Notes: generated by a model from the sequence alone, not told the origin. Positions 25,617-33,410 are shown, counted from the stretch's first letter. The stretch is 64,000 bases of DNA from Pseudomonas spelaei (GCF_009724245.1 NZ_WNNK01000021.1:1-64000); one strand, 5' to 3'. Translations and numbers: made by a program.

Positions 25617-26234
25617 ATGCAATCCAAACACCACTGGGAACACGTCTACACGGCCAAGGCCGCCGATGAGGTGAGTTGGTTCCAGCCGCATGCCGCCCTC
25701 TCGCTCAAGTTGATTCGTGAGGCCGGTGTGCTGCTTGGCGCTTCAATCATTGATGTTGGCGGGGGAGCGTCGACATTGGTCGATGATTTGTTGGCGGACG
25801 GCTATCAGCAGATATCGGTCCTGGACCTCTCTGGGGCAGCGTTGGCCACGGCTCAGGCCAGGCTCGGTGAACAAGCCTCAACCGTACAATGGTTGGAAGC
25901 CAATATCCTCGACGTTCATCTGGAGCCTCACACCTATGAGGTGTGGCACGACAGGGCCGTCTTTCATTTTTTAACCACCGAACAAGAGCGCCAGGCCTAT
26001 GTCCAGGCCGTCCTTGGTGCAGTCAAACCGGGTGGGCTGGTCATCGTCGCGACGTTCGCCGAGGATGGGCCGAGCCAATGCAGTGGCTTGCCGGTCATGC
26101 GCTATGACGCCAACGAACTGCATGCCGAATTTGGCGAGCCCTTTGTTCTACTGGGGCATGAAAAGGAGTCTCACCTTACACCTGCGGGCGGCGAACAGAA
26201 GTTCGTCTACTGCTTTTGCCGCAAGGCGATCTGA
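25617..26234 (+). CDS. Class I SAM-dependent methyltransferase
   Basis: A 205-residue cytosolic methyltransferase. The N-terminal KHHWEHVYTAKAADEVSWFQPH is characteristic of a thiopurine-like/Methyltransf_25 group. Motif I reads SIIDVGGGASTLVDDLL, the acidic strand is QISVLDLSGAAL, and VWHDRAVFHFLTTEQERQAYV contains the motif IV region with WHDRAVFHF. Substrate unknown. A hairpin follows before the convergent Mop gene. Confidence 0.87.
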   Translation: MQSKHHWEHVYTAKAADEVSWFQPHAALSLKLIREAGVLLGASIIDVGGGASTLVDDLLADGYQQISVLDLSGAALATAQARLGEQASTVQWLEANILDVHLEPHTYEVWHDRAVFHFLTTEQERQAYVQAVLGAVKPGGLVIVATFAEDGPSQCSGLPVMRYDANELHAEFGEPFVLLGHEKESHLTPAGGEQKFVYCFCRKAI

Positions 26235-26242
26235 GGAGAGCG

Positions 26243-26269
26243 GGTCCTGCATCGCTGAAATACAGGACC
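26243..26269. terminator. Hairpin between convergent genes
   Basis: GGTCCTG pairs with CAGGACC across a 13-base loop in the 49-base gap between the methyltransferase and the Mop-domain gene. No clear T-run follows on either side, so its strength is uncertain. Confidence 0.45.
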
Positions 26270-26283
26270 TGCAGGGCCATTGA

Positions 26284-26712
26284 TCAGGCCGGAACGCCCA
26301 GGATGATATGCGAAGCCTTGATCACCGCCGTGGCGCTGACACCGGGTGCCAGGCCCAGCTCGGCCACGGCGTCGCGGGTGACGATCGAGTAGACCTTCGA
26401 ACCGCCTGCCAGCTCGATCACCACTTCAGCATTGACCGCACCGTCGTTGACGCTTAACACCTTGCCTTCCAGGCAGTTGCGGGCAGACAAACGAATGTCG
26501 CTGGACTCAGTCATCAACATCACCCACGGCGCCTTGATCAGGGCGACGGCCTCCTTGCCCACGGCAATGCCCAGATTGCGCACGCTTTCCATGGTCACTA
26601 CGGCTACCAACTGCTCGCCACCCGGCAGGGTTAGCACCACTTCGGCGTTAACCGCACCGTCCTGAACCTGGCTGACTTGGCCTTTGAATACGTTGCGTGC
26701 ACTGACTTTCAT
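26284..26712 (-). CDS. Molybdenum-pterin binding protein with two TOBE (Mop) domains
   Basis: A 142-residue cytosolic protein made of two tandem Mop/TOBE units of about 70 residues. The first reads SARNVFKGQVSQVQDGAVNAEVVLTLPGGEQLVAVVT and the second SARNCLEGKVLSVNDGAVNAEVVIELAGGSKVYSIVT, so the duplication is plain. Mop proteins bind molybdate or tungstate for storage and supply to cofactor synthesis. The start at 26712 has TGAGGAGC-like sequence in the reverse strand upstream region and gives the family N-terminus MKVSARN. No modABC genes are adjacent. Confidence 0.9.
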   Translation of the reverse strand: MKVSARNVFKGQVSQVQDGAVNAEVVLTLPGGEQLVAVVTMESVRNLGIAVGKEAVALIKAPWVMLMTESSDIRLSARNCLEGKVLSVNDGAVNAEVVIELAGGSKVYSIVTRDAVAELGLAPGVSATAVIKASHIILGVPA

Positions 26713-26823
26713 GAGGAGCGATCCTTTTTTTGACTTTGGAGTTAGGAATTGCCGCGCATCATCAGGCTTAGCGCTGTGTAAAAACAACTATAGCCAGTGA
26801 ATCATTCAAACTCAGGATCAGGG

Positions 26824-26967
26824 TCAGGAGACCACGGCCTCGCTTGCGGACGAAACAGCCCCGTAATAGCGCCAGCAACAATGATCCCGGTGACCCGGCA
26901 AGATCACACAACCGCCAAGGCTCAGGAGCAGGATGGCAGCGACAAGCAACGAGAGACGACGTGACAT
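26824..26967 (-). CDS. Small lipoprotein
   Basis: A 47-residue protein with a lipoprotein signal: MSRRLSLLVAAILLLSLGGC, with the lipobox LGGC and +1 Cys20. The mature part is only 27 residues (VILPGHRDHCCWRYYGAVSSASEAVVS) with a CCW pair. Function unknown. Fifty bases upstream it carries the same GCGACGG-N17-CGTTCAA motif as the two YxWxxGHW-type genes nearby, which ties it to the ECF sigma module on the other strand. Confidence 0.65.
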   Translation of the reverse strand: MSRRLSLLVAAILLLSLGGCVILPGHRDHCCWRYYGAVSSASEAVVS

Positions 26968-27016
26968 GGTGAGTACCTCATGGGTGCGGTGGGCGTTGTT
27001 TGGCAACGGTTAACCC

Positions 27017-27047
27017 TTGAACGCAAGCACTCCGGTAAATCCGTCGC
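27017..27047 (-). promoter_or_regulatory. ECF-type promoter candidate, copy 1
   Basis: Read on the minus strand: GCGACGG (27047-27041), 17 bases beginning ATTT, then CGTTCAA (27023-27017). The spacing is that of extracytoplasmic-function sigma promoters and the second block starts with a CGT-type -10. It lies 50 bases before the small lipoprotein start. Matching copies are at 27133-27163 and 29065-29094. Confidence 0.6.
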
Positions 27048-27132
27048 AACTGTCAAAACTTTCATCAAGCTCCGGCAAACCCTCGGCAATACTTCCCTTA
27101 CAGCGCCTTGCGATAAAAAAATTCACAGGCGC

Positions 27133-27163
27133 GCGACGGATTTCCCGCAGAGTCGCCGTTCAA
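27133..27163 (+). promoter_or_regulatory. ECF-type promoter candidate, copy 2
   Basis: GCGACGG (27133-27139), a 17-base spacer starting ATTT, then CGTTCAA (27157-27163), 46 bases before the ATG at 27209. Together with copy 1 it forms a divergent promoter pair in the 241-bp gap between two small exported-protein genes. Confidence 0.6.
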
Positions 27164-27208
27164 CCCATCAGCAGCGTTGACGTTCATCTGCCGCCTGAAG
27201 GAGTTGTC

Positions 27209-27520
27209 ATGAGACTTGCACGACCTCTGCGCCTTGCCTTGCTGATCCCCTTGGCCTTGGCCGCCCTTGCCAGCACACCGGTCTTTGCCCGGACCGAAGT
27301 CATCATCCGCGAGGCACCGCCGCCCATGCGCGTCGAAATGATCCCCGTAGGCCGCCCAGGCTACGCTTGGGATCGTGGGCACTGGCGCTGGGAAAGACGT
27401 GGCTACGCCTGGATGCCCGGGCACTGGCAACCGGTGATGCGCAACGCCCGCTGGGTGCCGGGCCACTGGGACGCCCGTGGCCCCAACTGGTACTGGAGCG
27501 AAGGGCGCTGGAACCGCTGA
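27209..27520 (+). CDS. Exported YxWxxGHW-repeat protein
   Basis: A 103-residue protein with a Sec signal peptide (MRLARPLRLALLIPLALAALASTPVFA). The mature part has YAWDRGHWRWERRGYAWMPGHWQPV, then ARWVPGHWDARGPNWYWSEGRW: several copies of the YxWxxGHW/WxPGHW motif known from BcpO-like small surface proteins. Its role is unknown; the many Trp, His and Arg residues suggest binding to metal, sugar or envelope polymers. AAGGAG precedes the ATG at 27209. It is followed 50 bases later by the ECF sigma gene and carries an ECF-type promoter candidate upstream. Confidence 0.85.
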   Translation: MRLARPLRLALLIPLALAALASTPVFARTEVIIREAPPPMRVEMIPVGRPGYAWDRGHWRWERRGYAWMPGHWQPVMRNARWVPGHWDARGPNWYWSEGRWNR

Positions 27521-27570
27521 ATCAATTACCCGTTTAACGGCCCCATCGCCACCGGACCGAGACTTGCCTA

Positions 27571-28149
27571 TTGAAAGAGACTGATCCGGACGTTGAGTTG
27601 TTGGCCCGCATCGGTCATCAGGACCCGACGGCCGTCAATGAAATGGTGTCGCGCAAGCTGCCCCGTTTGTTGGCGCTCGCCAGTCGGATCCTCGGCGATG
27701 CCGATGAGGCCAGGGATATCGCGCAAGAGACCTTCCTGCGCATCTGGCGCCAGGCAGCAAACTGGCGCAGCGGCGAAGCGCGTTTTGATACCTGGGTGCA
27801 CCGGGTGGCGCTCAACCTGTGCCGCGACCACTTGCGCCGGCGCAAGGAACGCCCACTGAACGAAAACGAGGACATGCACGAGGTGCTCGACAGCACCCCG
27901 ACACCCGACGAACAGCTGGAAGCGGCTGCCCGCAGCGAGCAGATGGCGGCCGCGTTGGCGTCCCTGCCCGATCGCCAGCGTGAGGCTATCGTGTTGCAGT
28001 ACTACCAGGAGCTGTCGAACATCGACGCCGCTGCCCTGATGAACATCAGCGTCGAGGCACTGGAAAGCCTGCTGTCGCGGGCTCGACGCAATCTGCGCAG
28101 TTACCTTGCCGAGACACCCGGGCACGCCCGCCCAGGAAGGGGAACATGA
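27571..28149 (+). CDS. ECF RNA polymerase sigma factor
   Basis: A 192-residue sigma-70 family protein of the extracytoplasmic-function type. Region 2 is VNEMVSRKLPRLLALASRILGDADEARDIAQETFLRIWRQA, with region 2.4 at WVHRVALNLCRDHLRR. Region 4 is LPDRQREAIVLQYYQELSNIDAAALMNISVEALESLLSRARRNLR. A TTG start at 27571 is assumed because no ATG with homology is available; the ribosome-binding site is weak. Its stop overlaps the start of the next gene by four bases, which is normal for a sigma/anti-sigma pair. Confidence 0.9.
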   Translation: MKETDPDVELLARIGHQDPTAVNEMVSRKLPRLLALASRILGDADEARDIAQETFLRIWRQAANWRSGEARFDTWVHRVALNLCRDHLRRRKERPLNENEDMHEVLDSTPTPDEQLEAAARSEQMAAALASLPDRQREAIVLQYYQELSNIDAAALMNISVEALESLLSRARRNLRSYLAETPGHARPGRGT

Positions 28150-28586
28150 TGACACCCGAACGCTTTGCCCACCTCGCCGAGGCCTATGGCGCGGACCTGC
28201 ACCGCTGGCCCGCCGCCGAACAGCCTGACGCCCAGGCCCTGTTGCACAGCGGCGATACCACAGCACTTACCGCCCTGCAGCAAGCGCGCCAGCTCGACCG
28301 CCTGCTGGACAGCCATCAACTGGCGCCAGTGGACCCGGCACTGGCACGGCGTATCCGCCTGTCCGCCCCCGTCGCCAGGCCGACCTCCTTCTGGACCCGC
28401 TACGCCGGCTGGTTATCCCCCGCCGGCGTGATCGGCGTGGGCATCGCCGGCGTTGCCGTTGGCATGTTGGTGGCGTCCCTGAGCCTGCCAACCCCCAGGT
28501 TGGCACCCGACATACTGCCCAGTGTCTTCGACCAGGGCGACGCCGAGATGGTCTTCACCGTGAACGCAGAGGAAGCCGAGCAATGA
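28146..28586 (+). CDS. Probable anti-sigma factor, single-pass membrane protein
   Basis: A 146-residue protein translationally coupled to the ECF sigma gene (ATGATGAC overlaps its stop). The cytosolic N-terminal part MTPERFAHLAEAYGADLHRWPAAEQPDAQALLH is a pattern often seen in membrane proteins beside ECF sigma factors. One transmembrane helix follows (AGVIGVGIAGVAVGMLVASL, about residues 96-115), then a short periplasmic tail. There is no HxxxCxxC zinc motif, so it is not a ZAS-type anti-sigma factor. The role is inferred from position and topology. Confidence 0.7.
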   Translation: MMTPERFAHLAEAYGADLHRWPAAEQPDAQALLHSGDTTALTALQQARQLDRLLDSHQLAPVDPALARRIRLSAPVARPTSFWTRYAGWLSPAGVIGVGIAGVAVGMLVASLSLPTPRLAPDILPSVFDQGDAEMVFTVNAEEAEQ

Positions 28587-29059
28587 CCCCACCCCCCAAC
28601 TACCTGAAACCGCTGCTGGTTATATCGGTCCTGCTCAATGTGTTCCTGATCGGTGGTGTGGGTGGCGGCCTGTATCACTGGCTGGCCAACACCCAGCCGG
28701 TCGAGGCTGCTGTCAATCAGCACGGCCTGCGCCAGGCGATGGTGCAATTGCCGCCGGAACGGCGGCGCGAGCTGCGCCAACTGTTGCGTCAAAACCGTGC
28801 AGACAGCCAGCCCCTGATCACCGCCGGGCGCGAGGCACGGCTGGATGTGATCAAACAACTGGAGGCGCCGACACTAGATCGCGCAGCGCTGCTGGTCGAT
28901 CTGGGCAAGGCTCGTGAAGCCGATACGGCACTGCGGCTTTTGGTCGACAACACCCTGGCCAATTTCGCCAACACCCTGCCACGGGATGAGCGTCAGAAGC
29001 TGGTGCAATCGTTGTATTCACATGGCCAGGCCAAAGGCAAAGCGGCAAAAAATGAGTGA
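28583..29059 (+). CDS. Periplasmic heavy-metal-resistance/CnrX-like sensor protein
   Basis: A 158-residue protein with an N-terminal membrane anchor (PLLVISVLLNVFLIGGVGGGLYHWL). A long helical periplasmic part follows: LPPERRRELRQLLRQNRADSQPLITAGREARLDVIKQLEAP and LPRDERQKLVQSL. This fits the Metal_resist family (CnrX, NccX, ZraP/Spy-like), whose members sense metals or act as chaperones and control the sigma/anti-sigma pair. The characteristic metal ligands are few here, so metal sensing is not assured. It overlaps the preceding gene by four bases, giving a three-gene operon sigma, anti-sigma, sensor. Confidence 0.75.
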   Translation: MTPPPNYLKPLLVISVLLNVFLIGGVGGGLYHWLANTQPVEAAVNQHGLRQAMVQLPPERRRELRQLLRQNRADSQPLITAGREARLDVIKQLEAPTLDRAALLVDLGKAREADTALRLLVDNTLANFANTLPRDERQKLVQSLYSHGQAKGKAAKNE

Positions 29060-29064
29060 GATCA

Positions 29065-29094
29065 GCGACGGATTTGGCAGGTGGAGACGTTTAA
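29065..29094 (+). promoter_or_regulatory. ECF-type promoter candidate, copy 3
   Basis: GCGACGG (29065-29071), a 16-base spacer starting ATTT, then CGTTTAA (29088-29094), 56 bases before the ATG at 29150. It begins six bases after the sensor gene's stop, so the lipoprotein gene has its own promoter rather than only reading through from the operon. Confidence 0.6.
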
Positions 29095-29149
29095 CTGTCA
29101 CAGGCCTGCCAATCCGGTGAGGGCCCAGCCTTACCCAGGTAATCGAGCC

Positions 29150-29359
29150 ATGTCGAGAATACTCAAGGCCACGCTGGTCGCAACGTTGATGGCGGCCACC
29201 TTGTCCGGCTGCATCGTCGAACCGGTTCATCCGCGCCGGCCACCGCCGCTGGTTGAAGTGGTGCCCGTCGCACCGGCACCGAATTATCACTGGGTCGCCG
29301 GGCACTATCGCTGGGGTGGCGGCCAGTGGTTGTGGGTGCCGGGGCATTGGCGGTATTGA
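29150..29359 (+). CDS. YxWxxGHW-motif lipoprotein
   Basis: A 69-residue lipoprotein. The signal MSRILKATLVATLMAATLSGC ends in the lipobox LSGC. A Pro-rich stretch (HPRRPPPLVEVVPVAPAP) is followed by NYHWVAGHYRWGGGQWLWVPGHW, two YxWxxGH-type motifs as in the gene at 27209. It closes the ECF module and carries the third copy of the shared promoter-like motif. Function unknown; expected on the inner face of the outer membrane. Confidence 0.82.
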   Translation: MSRILKATLVATLMAATLSGCIVEPVHPRRPPPLVEVVPVAPAPNYHWVAGHYRWGGGQWLWVPGHWRY

Positions 29360-29453
29360 GGTGTAAGCCATTACGGAGGCGGCGCGCGGGGTTGTCTGGC
29401 GGTCGCCTCCTCTCTTATGCTCGGGATACCTCACTACCCAGTGCCGGAGCACC

Positions 29454-29984
29454 ATGAGAATCAAGAAAGCGCCTGAGTTGAGTTACCCCGGCCTGTCGCT
29501 TCGGCAATTGGAGCGAACAGATATACCCGCCTGGTACGCCTACCTGTCGCAGGTAGAGGTGATTCAACATACCAGCTGGAACCTGAATACACAGGAAGAC
29601 CTATTGCCGTTGTTTGACGCTATCGACTCGATGTGCCCCACTTCGATCAGGCGGCTGGCAATCATCGACGGACCTGACCTCATCGGAACCATAGGCTTGC
29701 ACACGGTCAGTGACGTCAACCGAAGCGCAGAGATTGCCTACGACCTTGCGCCGGCTTATTGGGGTAAAGGCATCACCAGCTCGGTATGTGCGGCGGTCAC
29801 GCAGTGGGCGTTTCTGGAATACGGCTTAGTCCGTATCCAGGGTTCTGTTCTTGAAAGTAACCTTGGCTCAGCCAACGTCCTGAGAAACTGTGGCTTTCAA
29901 TACGAAGGGAAGCTGAGAGCATTTCGGATGGTGCGTGGACGTCCAGGCAACTTCGACCTGTATGCGCGTTTGCATACGGACTGA
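29454..29984 (+). CDS. GNAT family N-acetyltransferase (RimJ/RimL-like)
   Basis: A 176-residue acetyltransferase. LSLRQLERTDIPAWYAYLS-type N-terminal strand and helix (here 'GLSLRQLERTDIPAWYAYL'), IGLHTVSDVNRSAEIAYDLAPAYWGKGITSSVCAAV with the cofactor loop WGKGI, and LESNLGSANVLRNCGFQYEGKLR follow the ribosomal-protein acetyltransferase pattern. The substrate is not known. The gene is monocistronic. Confidence 0.87.
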   Translation: MRIKKAPELSYPGLSLRQLERTDIPAWYAYLSQVEVIQHTSWNLNTQEDLLPLFDAIDSMCPTSIRRLAIIDGPDLIGTIGLHTVSDVNRSAEIAYDLAPAYWGKGITSSVCAAVTQWAFLEYGLVRIQGSVLESNLGSANVLRNCGFQYEGKLRAFRMVRGRPGNFDLYARLHTD

Positions 29985-30033
29985 AACCTGATCACCCCTC
30001 CTGGCTTGATGCCTCCAATAACCTTGCGAAGAA

Positions 30034-30120
30034 ATCACCTATCAGCGCTGGGAAGGCGAACGTATTGCCGAAGAAAGCTTTTTCTGCGACCCCGCGCAAC
30101 GAGTACCTGTACCGGCCTGA
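30034..30120 (+). pseudogene. Relic of a SnoaL/NTF2-like protein (C-terminal fragment)
   Basis: In the 331-bp gene-free stretch 29985-30315 one frame reads ITYQRWEGERIAEESFFCDP, then AQRVPVPA and a stop. This resembles the last strands of SnoaL-like proteins ('...RWEGGRIVEERFFYDPAQ'). Nothing upstream extends it into a full domain and no start is present, so it looks like a decayed end of a gene. The rest of the gap shows no feature. Confidence 0.4.
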
Positions 30121-30315
30121 AGAGATGTTGAAAAACCTCTGCTCCGGAGCAACCTGCTGAGTATCCGATCGGGTCCAGGGGCGAACGGTGGACCCAATGA
30201 GCGCAAATGGGTAACGTTGCCCAGTCGGCCTTCGAGTTCCGAATGCCGCCGGTGCGAGATCATTCTTATCGTATTACTCTGGGCACTATCACCTGAGCCA
30301 AAGGGAGTTTGCATC

Positions 30316-30534
30316 ATGACCGACGACACAAAAACAAAAGGACCAGCGTCGTACTTCCCCTCAATTGAAAAAAAGTATGGGCAGCCAATCACCCACTGGC
30401 TGGATCTGCTCAAGACCGCCAGCGGCAAGAAGCATATGGAAATGGTGGCCTTGCTTAAAACTGGGCATGGTATGGGCCATGGCCACGCCAACGCGTTGGT
30501 TGCGTACTATCTGGCTACCGCAAAAATCGACTGA
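30316..30534 (+). CDS. DUF4287 domain-containing protein
   Basis: A 72-residue cytosolic protein: MTDDTKTKGPASYFPSIEKK, then PITHWLDLLKTASGKKHMEMVALLKTGHGMGHGHANALVAYYL. The pattern 'YFPSIEKKYGxPixxW' followed by 'KTxHGMGHGHANALV' defines DUF4287. Its function is unknown. AAAGGGAG lies upstream of the ATG at 30316, which is chosen over an in-frame start at 30217 that adds unrelated sequence. Confidence 0.85.
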   Translation: MTDDTKTKGPASYFPSIEKKYGQPITHWLDLLKTASGKKHMEMVALLKTGHGMGHGHANALVAYYLATAKID

Positions 30535-30756
30535 CAATACAAACTTTCATAAGCGCTGGCGCGGGTACGTCAGGCGTTTTGGGGGTGTAGCGCCAAGCCT
30601 TATGAGGGGCAATCTTAAATATCCCGGCAGGTTGCTGAGTTTCTCAAGAGTGTTTCCGCAACTTGCCAGAACCGGACATTCGCCGGAGTCCTCCGGCCTT
30701 GCCTGACTCATGCCCACTGTGTCTAATCCTGATTATCTTTATGCAAGGAGTAAGGC

Positions 30757-31212
30757 ATGCCGCATAGCACTATGACCTTTCAGGATACGGTTCGCCCCGG
30801 AAGCTCATCGGACGGCTGTAGCAGTGTTGAGCGTTGTTTTGCTGATTTTCAAATCGACGAGCGTTCTTTACTGGAAATTCTGGTGACCGCTGACGGTGGG
30901 CATTCTGACTACATGAGTGGGTTCGTATCAGGTTATCCAGAACAGAACCTCCGCTTTGCCGAGAGCTTGCTTCGATGCGACCAGCCCGAGGCAGAGCCCT
31001 ATCGGGTGCTCATCTATATCTGCCCCGAGTGTGGAGACATCGGGTGCGGAGCCTACTCAGTGCAAATTCGCAGATTCTGTGGTGAGATCATTTGGGAGGC
31101 ATTTGCTTACGAAAATGGATATGAAGAACCTCGCGTAATCCCTGGGGTTGGCCCATTCGTATTCAGCTCAGCCCCCTACGTGCGCACTGTTAAGGCCACG
31201 TTTGAGATTTGA
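30757..31212 (+). CDS. Hypothetical protein with CPECGxxGCG motif
   Basis: A 151-residue soluble protein, not recognised. The central part reads EPYRVLIYICPECGDIGCGAYSVQI, where the cysteines (CxxC...C) could bind zinc, followed by EIIWEAFAYENGYEEPR and VGPFVFSSAPYVRTV. AAGGAG precedes the ATG with suitable spacing. Composition is slightly less GC-rich than the core genes. There is no operon partner upstream, and a short doubtful gene follows. Confidence 0.7.
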   Translation: MPHSTMTFQDTVRPGSSSDGCSSVERCFADFQIDERSLLEILVTADGGHSDYMSGFVSGYPEQNLRFAESLLRCDQPEAEPYRVLIYICPECGDIGCGAYSVQIRRFCGEIIWEAFAYENGYEEPRVIPGVGPFVFSSAPYVRTVKATFEI

Positions 31213-31231
31213 TTTGGCGGAGGGAGTGATC

Positions 31232-31495
31232 GTGAACCTCGATGAGCACATCAATCTCGGGCTTCGCCGCGAGCCCTGGAACAGAGGTGCTTCCAGCATG
31301 GTGTATGGCAATCAGTTCATCGCCAAAGGCCGAAGCGATGAGTGGCTTGTCTGCCAGAAATCGGGCGGGCCAAGTGGGGTTGTAGGGAGTGATTTTGCTG
31401 GTCAGCGCCGTGGGCCATCCTTGGGCAGATTAGAGCATTCTGATGCGCCTTCGCGGCAGGTGTCTGCAGCCAATCAAGCGCGATCGAGCACCTAA
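31232..31495 (+). CDS. Doubtful small hypothetical gene
   Basis: An 87-codon frame beginning at GTG 31232 with GGAGG eight bases upstream. The first part (NLDEHINLGLRREPWNRG, then MVYGNQFIAKGRSDEW) looks protein-like, but the remainder is low-complexity and may be out of frame or degenerate. It overlaps the end of the convergent kinase-like gene by four bases. It may be a truncated gene. Confidence 0.3.
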   Translation: MNLDEHINLGLRREPWNRGASSMVYGNQFIAKGRSDEWLVCQKSGGPSGVVGSDFAGQRRGPSLGRLEHSDAPSRQVSAANQARSST

Positions 31496-32034
31496 TGACG
31501 TTGCACAATCTGATCAGGCTGCGTGCTCATACTCGCGAGAAAAACCTCGGTATCCCGATTGGTCCGCAGGCAGACCACGCGACAAACCGACGGGGCTGTA
31601 GCCACGAATCGCTTCATCGCCTCCCTAGACGAGGTTTTTGTCCGCCACATGAACCTGAAAAACTCCGGCAGGTTGGCCAGCAATTCCGGGCAGTTTTCCG
31701 GCAAGTCAGGCCGGGATCGGCCGCGGTTAAGCATCGTTCTGAGAAGCACGCGCCAGAATCGAAGCGGCGCCGAGCGATCAATCCATATCAACATGTCAGC
31801 GCGGGCCAGCCGGTTGTTCCATGTGGTCGAATGCCCGCCTTCGAAGATCCAGCGCTCATAGGCCTCGACCTCATGGCAAAGACGCGTCTTCTCGTCCCGG
31901 CTCCGCTCGACCCACCCCGGCTGCCAATGAATCGTGTCGATATGCACGACCGGCAGCCCTGTGCGCTCGCCAAGCTTGCGCGCCAGGGTACTTTTCCCAG
32001 ACCCTGGCTGACCAATGATCATCACCCGTTGCAT
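31492..32034 (-). CDS. P-loop nucleotide kinase-like protein (DNA topology modulation protein FlaR-like)
   Basis: A 180-residue cytosolic P-loop NTPase. The Walker A motif is in MQRVMIIGQPGSGKSTLARKLG, followed by LPVVHIDTIHWQPGW, WIFEGGHSTTWNNRLARADMLIWIDRSAPLRFWRVL and a basic lid region. This is the adenylate-kinase-like FlaR group, in which a true nucleotide kinase activity has not been settled. The ATG at 32034 lies 5' of a gene-poor AT-richer stretch. There are no operon partners. Confidence 0.85.
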   Translation of the reverse strand: MQRVMIIGQPGSGKSTLARKLGERTGLPVVHIDTIHWQPGWVERSRDEKTRLCHEVEAYERWIFEGGHSTTWNNRLARADMLIWIDRSAPLRFWRVLLRTMLNRGRSRPDLPENCPELLANLPEFFRFMWRTKTSSREAMKRFVATAPSVCRVVCLRTNRDTEVFLASMSTQPDQIVQRH

Positions 32035-32450
32035 TGAAGCCCCCTCTCGCCATGCCTGCTGAATTTCGGGCGCGCGATTTTACGGCAATGGGCGACGCGG
32101 TCAACTGCAAGCGCACTCATGCTCTGGGCGCCCGTTGTAAGTCGGCAACTGCTGCTCGTTGATGACGGGTATCGGCCAGAAGCAGACATTCGTCGAGGTC
32201 CGATATCGAAGCAAAGGAGGTGGCCGAAACACTCTCCGGAATTGCATCCGAAAGTAGCGTAGCCCTACGTGGAATAAACCAGCCGCGAACATCCGCAAAA
32301 TGAATGTCAAGACAGCGCGTACGCAAGCGAAGCAACCTACGAGCTTTGATGGCGAGAAGTCTTGGGAGGCAAAATAAGAAACGTCTGATATTTATATCGC
32401 TAAAGAGCGAGCAAGATAGATCTATCTCTATACAGAATAGTTATATATAA
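32035..32450. other. 416-bp gene-free stretch before the fimbrial gene
   Basis: No convincing gene on either strand. Around 32160-32185 the sequence GGGTATCGGCCAGAAGCAGAC resembles degenerate dispersed repeats that also occur near 34150-34180. The final 100 bases are strongly AT-rich (TATTTATATCGC, TATATATAA) and probably hold the promoter of the fimbrial gene. Confidence 0.5.
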
Positions 32451-33410
32451 ATGCTTTTCATCCGACAGCGCATTTTTACGCTAGTAAGCATCATGGCCGC
32501 TACCGTCTTGACGTACTCCTCAGATTCGGTAGCGGCGCCCTGCTATCTGCAAGGCAAGATTCGCGTCATCAACTTCGGCAGCAATCTGGCTGGTGGCTTG
32601 TCCGTCGGTCGAGACGCACCCGTCGGCACGGTCATTTACAAAGATATTGTGCACACATCCGACTACCAGACACTCATATGTGACTCAATGGGGTATGGCG
32701 GCTTTTACGTTAATACATCACTGGGTAGACCGCCGCCGGAAGGAAATGTTTTTCCTTTAGGCCAAACAGGACTCTCATTCAGAATAATGGAGCCTAATAA
32801 TAGTTACCTTCGTGCGCCGACTTCGATTCTGCCCGGAAACAAGCCACAAGTAGTAGGAAACTACACATTTGAAATAATCAAGTCCGGCGAGTTAGGAAAA
32901 AACAATAAAGTACCTGCCGGCTCTCTTGGCAATAAGGCATACGACGGAAATACTATCGCCGAATTTAATCTACTCAGGCCGATTGTGTTATCTCAGACAT
33001 CTTGCCAGGCGCCATCAATACAGGTGTCGATGGGAGACGATTATCAGCTAACTGAATTTAACAAAGCCGGCAGCACTCCACGGATGATAAATTTCAACGT
33101 TGGTCTAACGAAGTGCGAGCAAGGGATCAATAGCATTACCTATTCACTCGATGCCACTTCTCAAGTCTTAGACCGCCAAAAGGGTATCGTGGCGCTAAAT
33201 TCTAGCTCAACGGCTAAAGGAATTGGACTACAGTTGATTGGCAAAACTGGACAGCCATTAGCGTTAGGCACTACCTATACGTTCGCTGGATTTAACTCGA
33301 CGACCAACTTCAACATTCCGTTATCAGCCACTTACTATCGATTGGCAGGCAGTACACTGGAAGCCGGTAGCGCGAATGCATCAGTGAGATTCACCGTTAA
33401 CTATCTGTAA
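32451..33410 (+). CDS. Orphan fimbrial (type 1 pilus) adhesin-like protein
   Basis: A 319-residue exported protein with a signal peptide ending near SSDSVAA. The C-terminal 150 residues form a pilin-type domain: QTSCQAPSIQVSMGDDYQL, FNVGLTKCEQGINSITYSLD, KGIGLQLIGKTGQPLALG, and the conserved ending SANASVRFTVNYL, which is the beta-zipper strand for chaperone/usher assembly. The first half is a divergent lectin-like region, so this looks like a tip adhesin. No chaperone, usher or major pilin is next to it. The gene is AT-rich compared with the surroundings and has no clear ribosome-binding site, consistent with a transferred remnant. Confidence 0.75.
   Translation: MLFIRQRIFTLVSIMAATVLTYSSDSVAAPCYLQGKIRVINFGSNLAGGLSVGRDAPVGTVIYKDIVHTSDYQTLICDSMGYGGFYVNTSLGRPPPEGNVFPLGQTGLSFRIMEPNNSYLRAPTSILPGNKPQVVGNYTFEIIKSGELGKNNKVPAGSLGNKAYDGNTIAEFNLLRPIVLSQTSCQAPSIQVSMGDDYQLTEFNKAGSTPRMINFNVGLTKCEQGINSITYSLDATSQVLDRQKGIVALNSSSTAKGIGLQLIGKTGQPLALGTTYTFAGFNSTTNFNIPLSATYYRLAGSTLEAGSANASVRFTVNYL

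Noticed and set aside
27507..27537. Possible fourth ECF promoter before the sigma gene
   Set aside because: CGTTTAA is present at 27531 but the first block reads GCTGGAA, which does not match GCGACGG.
30042..30491. 149-codon minus-strand frame
   Set aside because: It overlaps the DUF4287 gene and shows no protein-like pattern.
31495..32037. 180-codon plus-strand frame opposite the P-loop protein
   Set aside because: The minus strand has a clean Walker A motif and family match; this frame is its shadow.
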